Positions 54,658 through 63,661 of a DNA stretch of 64,000 nt are shown piece after piece (positions within the stretch are counted from its first letter, which is position 1; each line of letters opens with the position of its first letter). This DNA comes from an uncultured Muribaculaceae bacterium (GTDB taxonomy: Bacteria > Bacteroidota > Bacteroidia > Bacteroidales > Muribaculaceae). Position numbers and translations under genes: made by a program. Location: positions 1 through 64,000 of the forward strand of contig CAJUPY010000012.1 of NCBI GenBank assembly GCA_910588035.1, given 5' to 3'. Under the pieces are notes generated by a model, which had not been told where the DNA came from, ran no database searches, and saw only the letters and a list, made by a program, of their open reading frames with translations.

Positions 54658-55269
54658 TCAATTTGTTCCGTCGAAAAGGTCCATTGTCGCGCGGCCCTGC
54701 TGATTGATGCCTTCGCGTGCAAACACCTTGCTGACGGTCATAAACAATATCTTCAAATCGAGAGCGAACGAGAGGTGGTCGACATACCAGCAATCGAGCC
54801 TGAACTTCTCGGTCCACGAAATTGCGTTGCGTCCGTTGACCTGAGCCCACCCGGTTATGCCGGGAACGACATCGTGACGCCGACGTTGCTCATCAGAGTA
54901 CAAAGGTAAATAATTTATCAATAACGGCCGCGGCCCGACCAACGACATTTCACCACAGACGACATTCCACAGCTGGGGTAGCTCATCGAGCGATGCTGAT
55001 CTCACAATGCGCCCGATCCGTGTCAGACGGTCGGCATCAGGCAACAGTGTTCCGGCAGAATCGCGCCGTTCATTCATCGTTCTGAATTTATAGATCGTGA
55101 AGACGCGGCCTCTGTATCCGGGACGATGTTGTTTGAAAAACGCGCCCGAACGGCCGTTTGCCACAGTCAGGGCAACCCATGTGGCGGCAATCACCGGCGA
55201 CAGGACAATCAGGGCGGCTGAAGCTGCCGAGAAATCAAACAGGCGTTTCAGGTAGCGTCGGTAAATCAT
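54658..55269 (-). CDS. PglC-type sugar transferase (initiating phosphoglycosyl transferase)
   Basis: This 203-residue monotopic membrane enzyme starts glycan synthesis by placing a sugar-1-phosphate on undecaprenyl phosphate. It has one N-terminal reentrant helix (FDFSAASAALIVLSPVIAATWV). The conserved core includes IYKFRTMNERRDS and the Asp-Glu pair SASLDELPQLWNV (about residue 93). MSLVGPRPLL and PGITGWAQVNGRN follow. It is the short form without a WcaJ-like helical N-terminus. It overlaps the GT2 gene upstream by four bases. Confidence 0.95.
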   Translation of the reverse strand: MIYRRYLKRLFDFSAASAALIVLSPVIAATWVALTVANGRSGAFFKQHRPGYRGRVFTIYKFRTMNERRDSAGTLLPDADRLTRIGRIVRSASLDELPQLWNVVCGEMSLVGPRPLLINYLPLYSDEQRRRHDVVPGITGWAQVNGRNAISWTEKFRLDCWYVDHLSFALDLKILFMTVSKVFAREGINQQGRATMDLFDGTN

Positions 55270-56312
55270 CGTGACAGACTGCTGCTGAGGGTTCTGAATG
55301 CGTTGCTGATTCTGCGGCGCCAGGTGATGCGTTTCCTCACCTGATTGACAAGCAGCTGAAGATTCCTCCCCATCAACGCCCGGAAGTCGGCCGAATCGAA
55401 AGACGAAGGTGCATATTCGCGTGCCAGAGACAATATCTCGACCGCATCATGGGGCATCGCGATGTTTATGTCTTCTTCGGTCAATCCGAACCCCGACAGA
55501 TAGCGTCTGACCAGCCACTCGTAGATGCTGTTTTTAAGTTCGATCGAAATTCCGGCATAAAAGTCGCGCTTGTCGGGATAACGGGCGTCGACAAAATCTT
55601 TTTTAAGTCGGGCAACAGTGATGAAATCGTTGATGTAACAGTCTCTGACCGACGAATAGCCGCCGGTTCTGTAGTGATAGTCACAACCCGGAGCGAGTGC
55701 GATAGTCTTTATCGCCGAGAAGATATGCATGTTTGTCAACACATCTTCCTGATAGAAGACTTTGAAATCGGGGATATTCCTGAACTGCTCGCTACGATAC
55801 AGGTTGCCACACAGCGACAGTTTCAACCTGTGGTAGCCGAACAAGCCTTTCAAGATATCATCGTCAACCTCGACGGCCGATCCGGCCAATGGTCTCAACG
55901 ACGGTGAGAGTGTGTTACGTCTGAATCTGACAATACCCTCGGTATAGAATTCATAGCCCACCACGACATCGACATCGGAGTCATACGAAAGTCCCCGGCA
56001 AAGGTTTGAGAGATAGTGGCGTGAGACAAAATCATCGGCATCGCAAAATGTCACATAGGGTGCTCGGGCAGCCTCAAGGGCAGCAAGTCTGGCTCCATGG
56101 CTCCCAAGATTCTCATGAGAGTCGATGACCCTGACCCGCTGGTCGGCGTTCTCGTGCTGACGCAGCACATTGATCGTGTCATCGGTCGAACAGTCGTTCA
56201 CACAAACGATCTCAAAATCTTTGAAGTCGTTGCGCAACAATGATTTCAGGCACTTGTCGAGATGACGCGCCTCATTGAAGCATGGAACGATGACACTGAT
56301 TTCAGGACTCAT
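55266..56312 (-). CDS. Glycosyltransferase family 2
   Basis: This 348-residue GT-A enzyme has ISVIVPCFNEARHLDKCLKS at the N-terminus and the metal motif FCDADDF near residue 90. A C-terminal region of about 130 residues follows the catalytic domain (LARRYLSGFG-type). Glycosyltransferases of this type add one sugar from an NDP-sugar donor to a lipid-linked chain. The donor and acceptor are unknown. It overlaps the preceding GT4 gene by 11 bases. Confidence 0.92.
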   Translation of the reverse strand: MSPEISVIVPCFNEARHLDKCLKSLLRNDFKDFEIVCVNDCSTDDTINVLRQHENADQRVRVIDSHENLGSHGARLAALEAARAPYVTFCDADDFVSRHYLSNLCRGLSYDSDVDVVVGYEFYTEGIVRFRRNTLSPSLRPLAGSAVEVDDDILKGLFGYHRLKLSLCGNLYRSEQFRNIPDFKVFYQEDVLTNMHIFSAIKTIALAPGCDYHYRTGGYSSVRDCYINDFITVARLKKDFVDARYPDKRDFYAGISIELKNSIYEWLVRRYLSGFGLTEEDINIAMPHDAVEILSLAREYAPSSFDSADFRALMGRNLQLLVNQVRKRITWRRRISNAFRTLSSSLSR

Positions 56313-57348
56313 ATATCTGAATGTATTTCTTTACGGTTTCGTTAATATCAAATTTTCGCGCCCTCTTTCTCGACAGTTCGGCCACTTGTCTGTATAGTGC
56401 CGGATTCTCAAGTTCAAGCACAGCGCGTGAAAGATCGCGCTCATCACCGTGTCTGAACAAGATTCCGGCATCGCCCACAACTTGTCTTATTCCCGGAAGA
56501 TCGGTTGCGACTACCGGACGCCCCGATGCGAGTCCCTCGACCGCCGAGAGACCGAAGCCTTCCCAGTGTGACGACATGATAATGACATGGCTGTCAGCGA
56601 TAATACCGGCGATATCGGTTCTGACCCCGGTGAACACGACACGGTCACCGACGCCAAGTTCACGGGCAAGGTTCTCCACTTCTCCCCTACGCTCACCGTC
56701 TCCGACAAGACACAGATTGTAGTATGACGGCAACAGAGCCAGTGCCCTGACCGCCGTGTCCTGATCTTTCTGTGGTCTGAATGCAGCCACCATGGTCAGT
56801 ATCCGTCGACCGCCCGCAGAGGGCTTGCGGTCGATGAACCTGTCGAGATTCACTCCGTTATTAATAACCGTTATTTTTTCTTTGCTGCCGATCTGCTTTT
56901 CGAGAGCCTCGGAAACATCTGACGAAACAGCGATTATCTTTTCATATGGGGCATAGAGAATTCTGTCGAAGGCACGCCCCCACACTTTATCGCGCCGACG
57001 GTTGTGGGTGTTATGCTCTGTTGTAAACAACCTGGCATCGGTGTCAAACAGTCTTGCAGCGGCAGAGACCGCCATCTGGCACGGTGTGTTATGGGTATGT
57101 ATCACATCATAGCCACGCATGTATCGTCTCAGCCTGAGCAGGTTGAGAGGTGACCACATTCGTTTGACCCCGAGAAAACTGACCTTGATATCGTTGGCTT
57201 CGTGTTTATCGCGGAAAGGTGTGTCGGAATCGAGAAAAACAAGCAGTTCGACATCGTGTCCGGCATCTCTCAGACGTGGCAGCAGGTCGACGAGCAACCG
57301 CTCGGCTCCCCCGGTCAGCAAGGTTGTTATGACGTGGAGAATTTTCAT
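56302..57348 (-). CDS. Glycosyltransferase family 4
   Basis: This 348-residue GT-B enzyme has the N-terminal loop ITTLLTGGAERLLVDLLP and the C-terminal donor site MSSHWEGFGLSAVEGLASG (E-x7-E, about residue 265). A VVGDAGILF segment also matches group 1 transferases. It would build one linkage of the repeat unit, retaining anomeric configuration. The linkage itself cannot be predicted. It starts 2 bases after the GT2 gene upstream. Confidence 0.92.
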   Translation of the reverse strand: MKILHVITTLLTGGAERLLVDLLPRLRDAGHDVELLVFLDSDTPFRDKHEANDIKVSFLGVKRMWSPLNLLRLRRYMRGYDVIHTHNTPCQMAVSAAARLFDTDARLFTTEHNTHNRRRDKVWGRAFDRILYAPYEKIIAVSSDVSEALEKQIGSKEKITVINNGVNLDRFIDRKPSAGGRRILTMVAAFRPQKDQDTAVRALALLPSYYNLCLVGDGERRGEVENLARELGVGDRVVFTGVRTDIAGIIADSHVIIMSSHWEGFGLSAVEGLASGRPVVATDLPGIRQVVGDAGILFRHGDERDLSRAVLELENPALYRQVAELSRKRARKFDINETVKKYIQIYES

Positions 57349-57350
57349 AG

Positions 57351-58262
57351 TTATGAGATTTTGTGGGTGTTTTTTAATTTAACCTGTAAATGTGTGTATA
57401 GCAGAAGGAGCAGACCTGCCGGTAAGGCAGGCAACATGAGCAGACGTCCGGCAGCAGATGACGGCATCTTGAACCGCCGGGCCGTAATAGCCGACGCAAC
57501 AAAGTGGGCGGCGCATAGGAATTTCTTTAAAAGCGGCAACCCGAGCGACATCTTGTGATCTCTGTAGAACATCCATCCCTGCGGATTTCTGAGATAGTTA
57601 CTCCACATGGTGTTGCTCGAACCGTCGGTCTGATATTCAACCGTCACAAGCTGACGGTTGACAGTCAACATTTTATAATCAAGTCCTATCAGATCGTAGA
57701 GGTAATCAAGCCCGACATAACGCTCTCCCTCGAAAACAGGATATCGGGGATAGCGGCGCACAACATCGGTGCGTAAGACAAGTTTCTTGTCTCCCCTGCC
57801 ACCATTGCCGTAGAACTGTGCGAGAGTCATCGGCCGACATGGCTCCGGGAAAGGTGTACCGATGACCGAACCGTCGGCACGGCAGTCAAGGCCGATGAGT
57901 CCGGCAAGCGACTCATCGCCGTTCTCGCGCCACAGTGTCACAATTGTCTCGACAGCATCGTCAGGCATCCAGTCATCGGAGTCGACACAGACATTCAACT
58001 CGGTGTCGATCGTGTCATATGCCAGATTGTGGGCGGTGTGCATGCCGCCATTCTCCTTTCTGACATACTTTATCTGAAACTTTGTCTCATTTCCGGTCCA
58101 CGACTTAACGAGCCCGGCAGTTCCGTCGGTCGAACCGTCGTCAACAATCAGCCACACGAAGTCAGACGACGTCTGCCGGCACAGGCTCCCGTAGGTGCGT
58201 CCCAGTGTATGCGCCCTGTTATAGGCCGGAGTGAATATCGTCAGCGTCTTCTTCTGGTCCAT
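57351..58262 (-). CDS. Glycosyltransferase family 2
   Basis: This 303-residue GT-A enzyme starts LTIFTPAYNRAHTLGRTYGS and has VDDGSTDGT and the metal motif CVDSDDW near residue 92. ATG 58262 (MDQKKTLTIF) is chosen; the frame is open to 58442 but that would overlap the EpsG-like gene. A C-terminal hydrophobic stretch (LLMLPALPAGLLLLLY) suggests a membrane-associated tail. It lies 5 bases after the polymerase gene. Confidence 0.91.
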   Translation of the reverse strand: MDQKKTLTIFTPAYNRAHTLGRTYGSLCRQTSSDFVWLIVDDGSTDGTAGLVKSWTGNETKFQIKYVRKENGGMHTAHNLAYDTIDTELNVCVDSDDWMPDDAVETIVTLWRENGDESLAGLIGLDCRADGSVIGTPFPEPCRPMTLAQFYGNGGRGDKKLVLRTDVVRRYPRYPVFEGERYVGLDYLYDLIGLDYKMLTVNRQLVTVEYQTDGSSNTMWSNYLRNPQGWMFYRDHKMSLGLPLLKKFLCAAHFVASAITARRFKMPSSAAGRLLMLPALPAGLLLLLYTHLQVKLKNTHKIS

Positions 58263-58267
58263 GGCAT

Positions 58268-59353
58268 TCAATTCATTACGATACAGAAACATGTGTAGAC
58301 CAACAATATCCAGCCGAGCATTATGCCCTGACGCGGAATCAGCCTGAACCTGACAAACGGGTAGACAACCAACACCGGATAGAGAAACCACGACAGATAG
58401 GCGAAACGGTTGGAAAACGCGACCGAATTGATCAGAGCCCAACCGGCATTGAGCAATATGTAGGTATTCAGAAGAAAGGTATATGTGCGGTCTGTATCAA
58501 AGGTGCGCACTCTGACGAGCCACCCGAGCGCGACAGGGACGCTGCTGTAGAGTACGAAGTCCCACCTGAATCCCGTTCTAGAGAACAACGACGAAGCCAC
58601 CTGCATCTGTGTGTAATATTCACTGCGCATATCTGACGACAGCATCGGTATCAATGCCTTGAACTGTTCGCTGAAGACAAGTCCGAGCAAGATGCAGAAA
58701 AGCCACAACAGGGTCGTATATTTATAGTCATGCAGAAAAAGCGCGACAACCGCAGCTGCGAAAATAATCACCGAAGTGCGGTGTATATAACCTGCCATGA
58801 ATATTATCAGCAGTCCTGCGAACGTTCTCCACCGGCCGGTCAGACAAAGCGAGAGACCTAACAAAATGACCGATGTCGCCATTCCGTTTCTCAGTCCGTT
58901 TGTTGCATATGGAAAGAACGACATGGCCGTGACCATGAACATGACCGACACATTGAAATGGCGCGGAAACCACCTTCGCAGGGCCAGTGCCGCAAGTCCG
59001 GCATAACATGTGCTGATAAACAGATACCACATCTGACAATCAGCGGTTTTGACAAAAAACCATTCGACCGCAGTCCAGAGCCATTCTGAAGGAGGATTCT
59101 TGAAATCAGCCCACCGGCCACTCTGAACCAGATTGAAAATCTTTGAGTAAAGCCATGAGTCACCATAACACTCCAACGGTCTGAGTCCTATATAGACAAT
59201 GGAGAAGATCACGAACGCCCACCCGAACAATGTGTTGTCGATACCGTCGAGCAACCTGTCGCTCGATCTTGTGATGAGCCACAGAAACCATGTGAGAGAG
59301 AGCAAGGTCACTATGGTGAGCCATATCTGTGTGGAAAATAATTGTCCGAGCAT
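58268..59353 (-). CDS. EpsG family membrane protein, putative polysaccharide polymerase
   Basis: This 361-residue protein has about ten membrane helices and the EpsG-type central region. TFAGLLIIFMAGYIHRTSVIIF near residue 165 contains the conserved HRT(S). EpsG proteins act as Wzy-like polymerases that join repeat units at the periplasmic face. It is the only polymerase candidate in the operon, and no Wzx flippase or Wzz was found here. It lies 2 bases after the GT32 gene. Confidence 0.83.
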   Translation of the reverse strand: MLGQLFSTQIWLTIVTLLSLTWFLWLITRSSDRLLDGIDNTLFGWAFVIFSIVYIGLRPLECYGDSWLYSKIFNLVQSGRWADFKNPPSEWLWTAVEWFFVKTADCQMWYLFISTCYAGLAALALRRWFPRHFNVSVMFMVTAMSFFPYATNGLRNGMATSVILLGLSLCLTGRWRTFAGLLIIFMAGYIHRTSVIIFAAAVVALFLHDYKYTTLLWLFCILLGLVFSEQFKALIPMLSSDMRSEYYTQMQVASSLFSRTGFRWDFVLYSSVPVALGWLVRVRTFDTDRTYTFLLNTYILLNAGWALINSVAFSNRFAYLSWFLYPVLVVYPFVRFRLIPRQGIMLGWILLVYTCFCIVMN

Positions 59354-59355
59354 GA

Positions 59356-60045
59356 CTACCTTAGTTTCCTGCCGGTCAGGCGGTGAAAGAATATCGAAAT
59401 GAAACGACGCATCGGACTACTGCCTATCCATGTCTGTGCGTAGCGGTGAATGGCAAATGTGTCGGAAGTGGCACGCAGCCGTCCGTCAACATAATCATAG
59501 GGCGAGAACCTGTCAAACGGATAGATCGTGATGTCGGCGACACGTGTGGGCCGTCCGTCACACTTCAAGCCGCGCTCAGAAAGCATTCCGGTTATCAAGG
59601 CTACATTTGTCTGTGTGTCCGGGGTTCCATCGGGCTTTATGAAGTCACGGCCATGATAACTGTCGAGCATAGCCTTGAAAAACGGGTGGCCCGGTTCGGC
59701 CGCAAGCGTCGATGTGGCTATGTGGGCAGTGCCTTCATAGCCTGCAAAAGCTGTGTCATCGAGCAGTTGATCGAACGGACGCACGACCTCCACGTCAGTG
59801 TCGAGATAGATACCGCCCTCTGAGACAAGTGCATGCAGACGAGCCACATCGCTCACAAATGCATATTTGCCGGCACTGTAGGCCTGGGCGGCATAGTGAC
59901 ATGTCTCTATGTCGAAATTAGTCTCGTCCCAACGCTTGATCTCATATCCGTGACACACACGCCGCCACCCGTCGACGAACCGTCGTACATCGTCAGGCAA
60001 TTGCCGGCCTCCGAACCAACAGTAGTGGATAGTGCGCGGTATCAT
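59356..60045 (-). CDS. GT32-type glycosyltransferase with DXD motif
   Basis: This 229-residue protein belongs to the capsular-polysaccharide/GT32 type. It has IPRTIHYCWFGGRQLP at the N-terminus, the KYAFVSDVARLHAL segment, and the DXD motif GGIYLDTDVEV near residue 93. Similar enzymes add mannose or galactose to glycans. It overlaps the GT4 gene upstream by four bases, showing coupled translation. Confidence 0.92.
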   Translation of the reverse strand: MIPRTIHYCWFGGRQLPDDVRRFVDGWRRVCHGYEIKRWDETNFDIETCHYAAQAYSAGKYAFVSDVARLHALVSEGGIYLDTDVEVVRPFDQLLDDTAFAGYEGTAHIATSTLAAEPGHPFFKAMLDSYHGRDFIKPDGTPDTQTNVALITGMLSERGLKCDGRPTRVADITIYPFDRFSPYDYVDGRLRATSDTFAIHRYAQTWIGSSPMRRFISIFFHRLTGRKLR

Positions 60046-61223
60046 AGCAGCGAGTATATTTTCTCCAGATCCGTCACCGAAGGTGCGGTCTTGGCAAGGT
60101 TTTCAACAAGGGTCTCTCTCAAGGTGTTGTCTCGCGCTACACGCTCGACAGCATCTGCCACCGATGTGGCGTCAGGAGTTGCTATCAGTCCGATCTCGCC
60201 GTGAACAATCTGACAACGCGCCGTAGGATAATCAGTAACTACAATCGGGCGGTGAAACACTTTCGCCTCTTCAACAGTGACACAGTTACCCTCATAGCGT
60301 GATGGCTGCACATAGATGTCGCACCGGCAGATGTAGGGATAGGGATTCTCACGCGGTCCGGCCAGAATAACCAAATCGGCCGTATCGGTATCCTCGATCT
60401 GACGTCTTACCTCGCTCTGATCGCCGGGACCGATCACAACCCACCTGAAACTGAGTCCACGGTCACGCAGCAATGAGGCAACATGGGGTATCAGTCCGAA
60501 ATTTTTGGCATGGCAAAACCGTCCGACGCTCAAAATGTTGACACGGTCGTCAAGAAATTCAGGAGCCGAACCATTGTCGGCAGCAGCTTTCAGCAAGCCG
60601 GGAGACAAGACATTGCCTATTTCCATTATTTTCGAAGCCAGAGACGGGAAACGACCGATAAACGACCGGGTAACCCCGGGAGAAATGGAGACAATGCGGT
60701 CATAACGGTTCCAGACAGACTCCTCGTCATCGCAGACCGACACACGCGAATAATCGGTGTGGATCCACGCGAGTTTAACAGCCGCATCAACCTTGTCGGC
60801 AACAATCTGGTGTGGAGTCAGAAAACTGATGGCCAGATCATACCGCCCACGCAGGGGTGGCAGAACGGAAGTGACATATTTGCCGACAAAATGGAAAATC
60901 GAGTAATCATCACGACCGGCAGCCGGTTTCGGCCTTTTTGCAAACCATGCCAACCGCGCCATTACCCTTGCGGCGGCAACACGGAAACACCCCTTGCGCA
61001 ACGCCTCTGTCAGCCGACGCTCTATGACCGAATAATCGGTCAACTCAGGCAATAGAGTGACATCTTTCCTGACAAGGGGAAGCAACGCCCCTTCATGGCT
61101 GTTGAGCATGACGTCGACGTCTACCCGGTTTAGATCAAGCGCATCGAGCAGGCCTAAAAATGCCCGCTCGGCTCCTCCGAGATGAAGATAATGTATGTGG
61201 AGCAACAACCTTGGCTTTCTCAT
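60042..61223 (-). CDS. Glycosyltransferase family 4
   Basis: This 393-residue GT-B enzyme has LLLHIHYLHLGGAERAFLGL at its start and a donor domain with VDILSVGRFCHAKNFG-like and QPSRYEGNCVTVEEAKVF (E-x7-E, near residue 310). It begins 4 bases after the acyltransferase gene. The long N-terminal domain (about 180 residues) resembles transferases acting on lipid-linked acceptors. The sugar is unknown. Confidence 0.92.
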   Translation of the reverse strand: MRKPRLLLHIHYLHLGGAERAFLGLLDALDLNRVDVDVMLNSHEGALLPLVRKDVTLLPELTDYSVIERRLTEALRKGCFRVAAARVMARLAWFAKRPKPAAGRDDYSIFHFVGKYVTSVLPPLRGRYDLAISFLTPHQIVADKVDAAVKLAWIHTDYSRVSVCDDEESVWNRYDRIVSISPGVTRSFIGRFPSLASKIMEIGNVLSPGLLKAAADNGSAPEFLDDRVNILSVGRFCHAKNFGLIPHVASLLRDRGLSFRWVVIGPGDQSEVRRQIEDTDTADLVILAGPRENPYPYICRCDIYVQPSRYEGNCVTVEEAKVFHRPIVVTDYPTARCQIVHGEIGLIATPDATSVADAVERVARDNTLRETLVENLAKTAPSVTDLEKIYSLL

Positions 61224-61227
61224 ATCA

Positions 61228-62322
61228 CTATGATTTCACGACATTGAAACGTCCGGCCAGCAACCATGAAAGCAAATAGCTGCGGCTGATGACCAAATTG
61301 AACAACAATGTCACTGCTATCACAAGCGATGCGACCGTCACCGCCACTGTGAGCGACGGAACAAATCCGAGCGACATCTGACGCAACGGTTCCTGCAACG
61401 GGGAGAGCGGAAACAGAAAAAAATAATGGAGCAGATAGATCGCAAGGCTCTGTCGGCCAAGATAGCTCCAAAGCGATGCAAACCGCCGGTCAATCGGTGT
61501 GGCAGTAGCAGAATAGGCCCGCTCTGCCCACGGTTTGACAAGCGCGACCGCAACAATAGCGAGCGCGACATGAAGCAACGGCTGCGCAATGACAAATATC
61601 GACTCATGGAGATACGTGAACTCCCATCGGTAAGCAAGAAGATAAATCAGAAATGCCGAGCCTGTGAGTGACACCGTGAAAACATCGCCTCGGTTGCAGA
61701 AACCGAAGAAACGGTCACCCGACATGCGGGCGAAGGCCCCGGCCATGAAGGCCGGATAAAACGACGCGACAAGACTGAGACTGAGCAGGCGTGCCGGTTC
61801 TGATTCAGCGACAGATTCAAAAAAAGTGGCAGCCGACAGCAACGCCCACACTACAGTCGAAACCGTCAGCATCACGACAGGCCTGACGTGTCGGCCCGAT
61901 ACTCCGACAGTAAACCGATAGAGCACTATGATCTCAAACAAGACAAACGTGAACCAGTAGCCACACTTGAACGGCTGCAGCCACATTCCCTCCCACGTCA
62001 TCTCAAACGGTGACTCAAGTCCGCTGTGCGGAAAATAGACCATCCATAGCAATGCTGTAACCGTGCCGGGCACAATCAGTTGTCTGAATCGTGAGCCGAG
62101 CGACGGAAATGACACCCTATTGTCAGAGCCGGAAATTTTGAATGTGAAATATCCGCTGATGAAGAAAAACAACGGCATGTGGATCTCTCCCACCATTTTC
62201 AACAGAAATGTCCGGTCAATATCCCTTATGCACATCGACAGCACGTGGCCCGCCACCACAAGAAAGATAGCAAGTCCCTTAAGCATATCAAAAAAATCCA
62301 ATCTCTTCGCCGCTGCACTCAT
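61228..62322 (-). CDS. Acyltransferase family 3 membrane protein (OafA-like)
   Basis: This 364-residue protein has about ten membrane helices and the family start RLDFFDMLKGLAIFLVVAGHV, with the catalytic His near residue 26. Such proteins O-acetylate or otherwise acylate surface glycans. ATG 62322 (MSAAAKRLDFF) is chosen because an exact promoter (62354-62384) covers the longer start at 62364. It is the first gene of the polysaccharide operon. Confidence 0.92.
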   Translation of the reverse strand: MSAAAKRLDFFDMLKGLAIFLVVAGHVLSMCIRDIDRTFLLKMVGEIHMPLFFFISGYFTFKISGSDNRVSFPSLGSRFRQLIVPGTVTALLWMVYFPHSGLESPFEMTWEGMWLQPFKCGYWFTFVLFEIIVLYRFTVGVSGRHVRPVVMLTVSTVVWALLSAATFFESVAESEPARLLSLSLVASFYPAFMAGAFARMSGDRFFGFCNRGDVFTVSLTGSAFLIYLLAYRWEFTYLHESIFVIAQPLLHVALAIVAVALVKPWAERAYSATATPIDRRFASLWSYLGRQSLAIYLLHYFFLFPLSPLQEPLRQMSLGFVPSLTVAVTVASLVIAVTLLFNLVISRSYLLSWLLAGRFNVVKS

Positions 62323-62353
62323 GAAATCAGGGAATAGTGTTTCATTATGGCCA

Positions 62354-62384
62354 CAAATATACAAATATCGGGGCGTAATGCAAA
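62354..62384 (-). promoter_or_regulatory. Promoter of the polysaccharide operon
   Basis: TTTG (62381-62384), 19 bases, TATATTTG (62354-62361) on the minus strand, an exact consensus match. It lies 32 bases before ATG 62322 and follows the terminator of the upstream gene. Confidence 0.78.
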
Positions 62385-62419
62385 ATTTATTTGATCATAA
62401 AAGTCCATGTAAATGAAAA

Positions 62420-62444
62420 CGGCCGTGCCAAACAGACACGACCG
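62420..62444 (-). terminator. Terminator after the AT-rich glycosyltransferase gene
   Basis: A hairpin of CGGCCGTG (62420-62427) and CACGACCG (62437-62444), eight pairs with one G-T wobble, is followed by TTTTC in the gene direction. It separates the AT-rich upstream cassette from the acyltransferase operon. Confidence 0.68.
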
Positions 62445-62519
62445 CTTCTTGAAATATCTTGACTTCTAATCTTTATTCGCTGACAAACTGAATGTCATCG
62501 GTCAATCGGCATTGACAAA

Positions 62520-63632
62520 TCATTTTGAAAAGTTTTTAAGCGTTGCTATATATTTTTCCGCGACTTTATCCCAAGTGTAGTTTTCTGCAACTTTCCTATA
62601 ATTATATTCGACAAATTGCGTCAGCAATTCTTGATTTTCTATTGCTTTTGTCATCGCATTGGCAAGGTCTTCCACACTTTCGGGCCTTACCCATAATGCC
62701 TTGTCATCTTCCAACACCTCACGATTAGACGGAATATCTGACGCTATGACCGGCAACCGGTAGCTCATGGCCTCAAGCAATGAAATAGAAAGTCCTTCAA
62801 TTGTCGACGGAATACAAAAGGTGAATGCATTTCTCAGCAATTGATCTTTATCTTCCCCATAAACCGCCCCGGTGAATACAACGTTATCATTTGCGACACC
62901 AAGTTTATGAAGATAATCAACATAGTCTCGATCTGCATCATTATTCCCTGCAATGACCAATTTATATCCTCGATTTTCAATTGTGTTAAATGCCTTTATC
63001 AAGTAATCGGGATTTTTGTCCTGCACCAATCGGGCAAGAAACAGAAAATATTTCCCCTTTTGAAGATTGAATTTCATCAAAATATCAGAATTATTATCCC
63101 GTCGTAAATCAGGCAGATAGATTGCTGTAGGAATCGCTATTGCATCACGATTATAATGAGTTTTGAAATATCGGCACTGATCCTCACTGCACATGATCAG
63201 ATTACGATTAAGATGTGCCGTGAACCATTCCATGAACTTCATTATTTTCTGCTGCATAGGCGAATATTTGCTCCGCTGCCATTCGAGCCCGTGCCCTTGC
63301 ATCAGACTTCTGATTCCAAATAACCGTGACAACGGACTCCAGAGCGACGGAGGCCAAGCATTGTAGTGAATGAAGCCAACTCCTTCTATATGCCGGATTG
63401 TGTGAATCGTAGCTTTCAAACCCAACCATGGCTTGCAGATCAAATTGCTCTTGAATCCTTTCTGATGAATCACTCTGAACCCGTTGACCAGTTCCTCTCC
63501 GTCGTGATCGCTCTCACAAAACACGACAGGTTCATGCCCCATTTTCACCAACTGAGTGGCCAAATTGAGCATATAACTCTCTATGCCGCCAAGAACATGT
63601 ATGTTCCTGCCGCCAATAAAGACGATTTTCAT
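62520..63632 (-). CDS. Glycosyltransferase family 4 (AT-rich)
   Basis: This 370-residue GT-B enzyme has the N-terminal glycine loop VLGGIESYMLNLATQLV and donor-site STIEGLSISLLEAMSYRLPV (E-x7-E, near residue 275). Its N-terminus is like rhamnosyltransferases of the DUF1972 type. The base composition is visibly richer in AT than the operon that follows, suggesting separate acquisition. It lies 29 bases after the next gene. Confidence 0.92.
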   Translation of the reverse strand: MKIVFIGGRNIHVLGGIESYMLNLATQLVKMGHEPVVFCESDHDGEELVNGFRVIHQKGFKSNLICKPWLGLKATIHTIRHIEGVGFIHYNAWPPSLWSPLSRLFGIRSLMQGHGLEWQRSKYSPMQQKIMKFMEWFTAHLNRNLIMCSEDQCRYFKTHYNRDAIAIPTAIYLPDLRRDNNSDILMKFNLQKGKYFLFLARLVQDKNPDYLIKAFNTIENRGYKLVIAGNNDADRDYVDYLHKLGVANDNVVFTGAVYGEDKDQLLRNAFTFCIPSTIEGLSISLLEAMSYRLPVIASDIPSNREVLEDDKALWVRPESVEDLANAMTKAIENQELLTQFVEYNYRKVAENYTWDKVAEKYIATLKNFSK

Positions 63633-63661
63633 AAAATTAAAAGGCTAAAAATATACCTGTT

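Noticed and set aside
54656..54850. N-terminal extension of the DegT aminotransferase frame
   Set aside because: It would overlap the sugar transferase gene by nearly 200 bases and has no aminotransferase similarity; ATG 54655 fits the family start.
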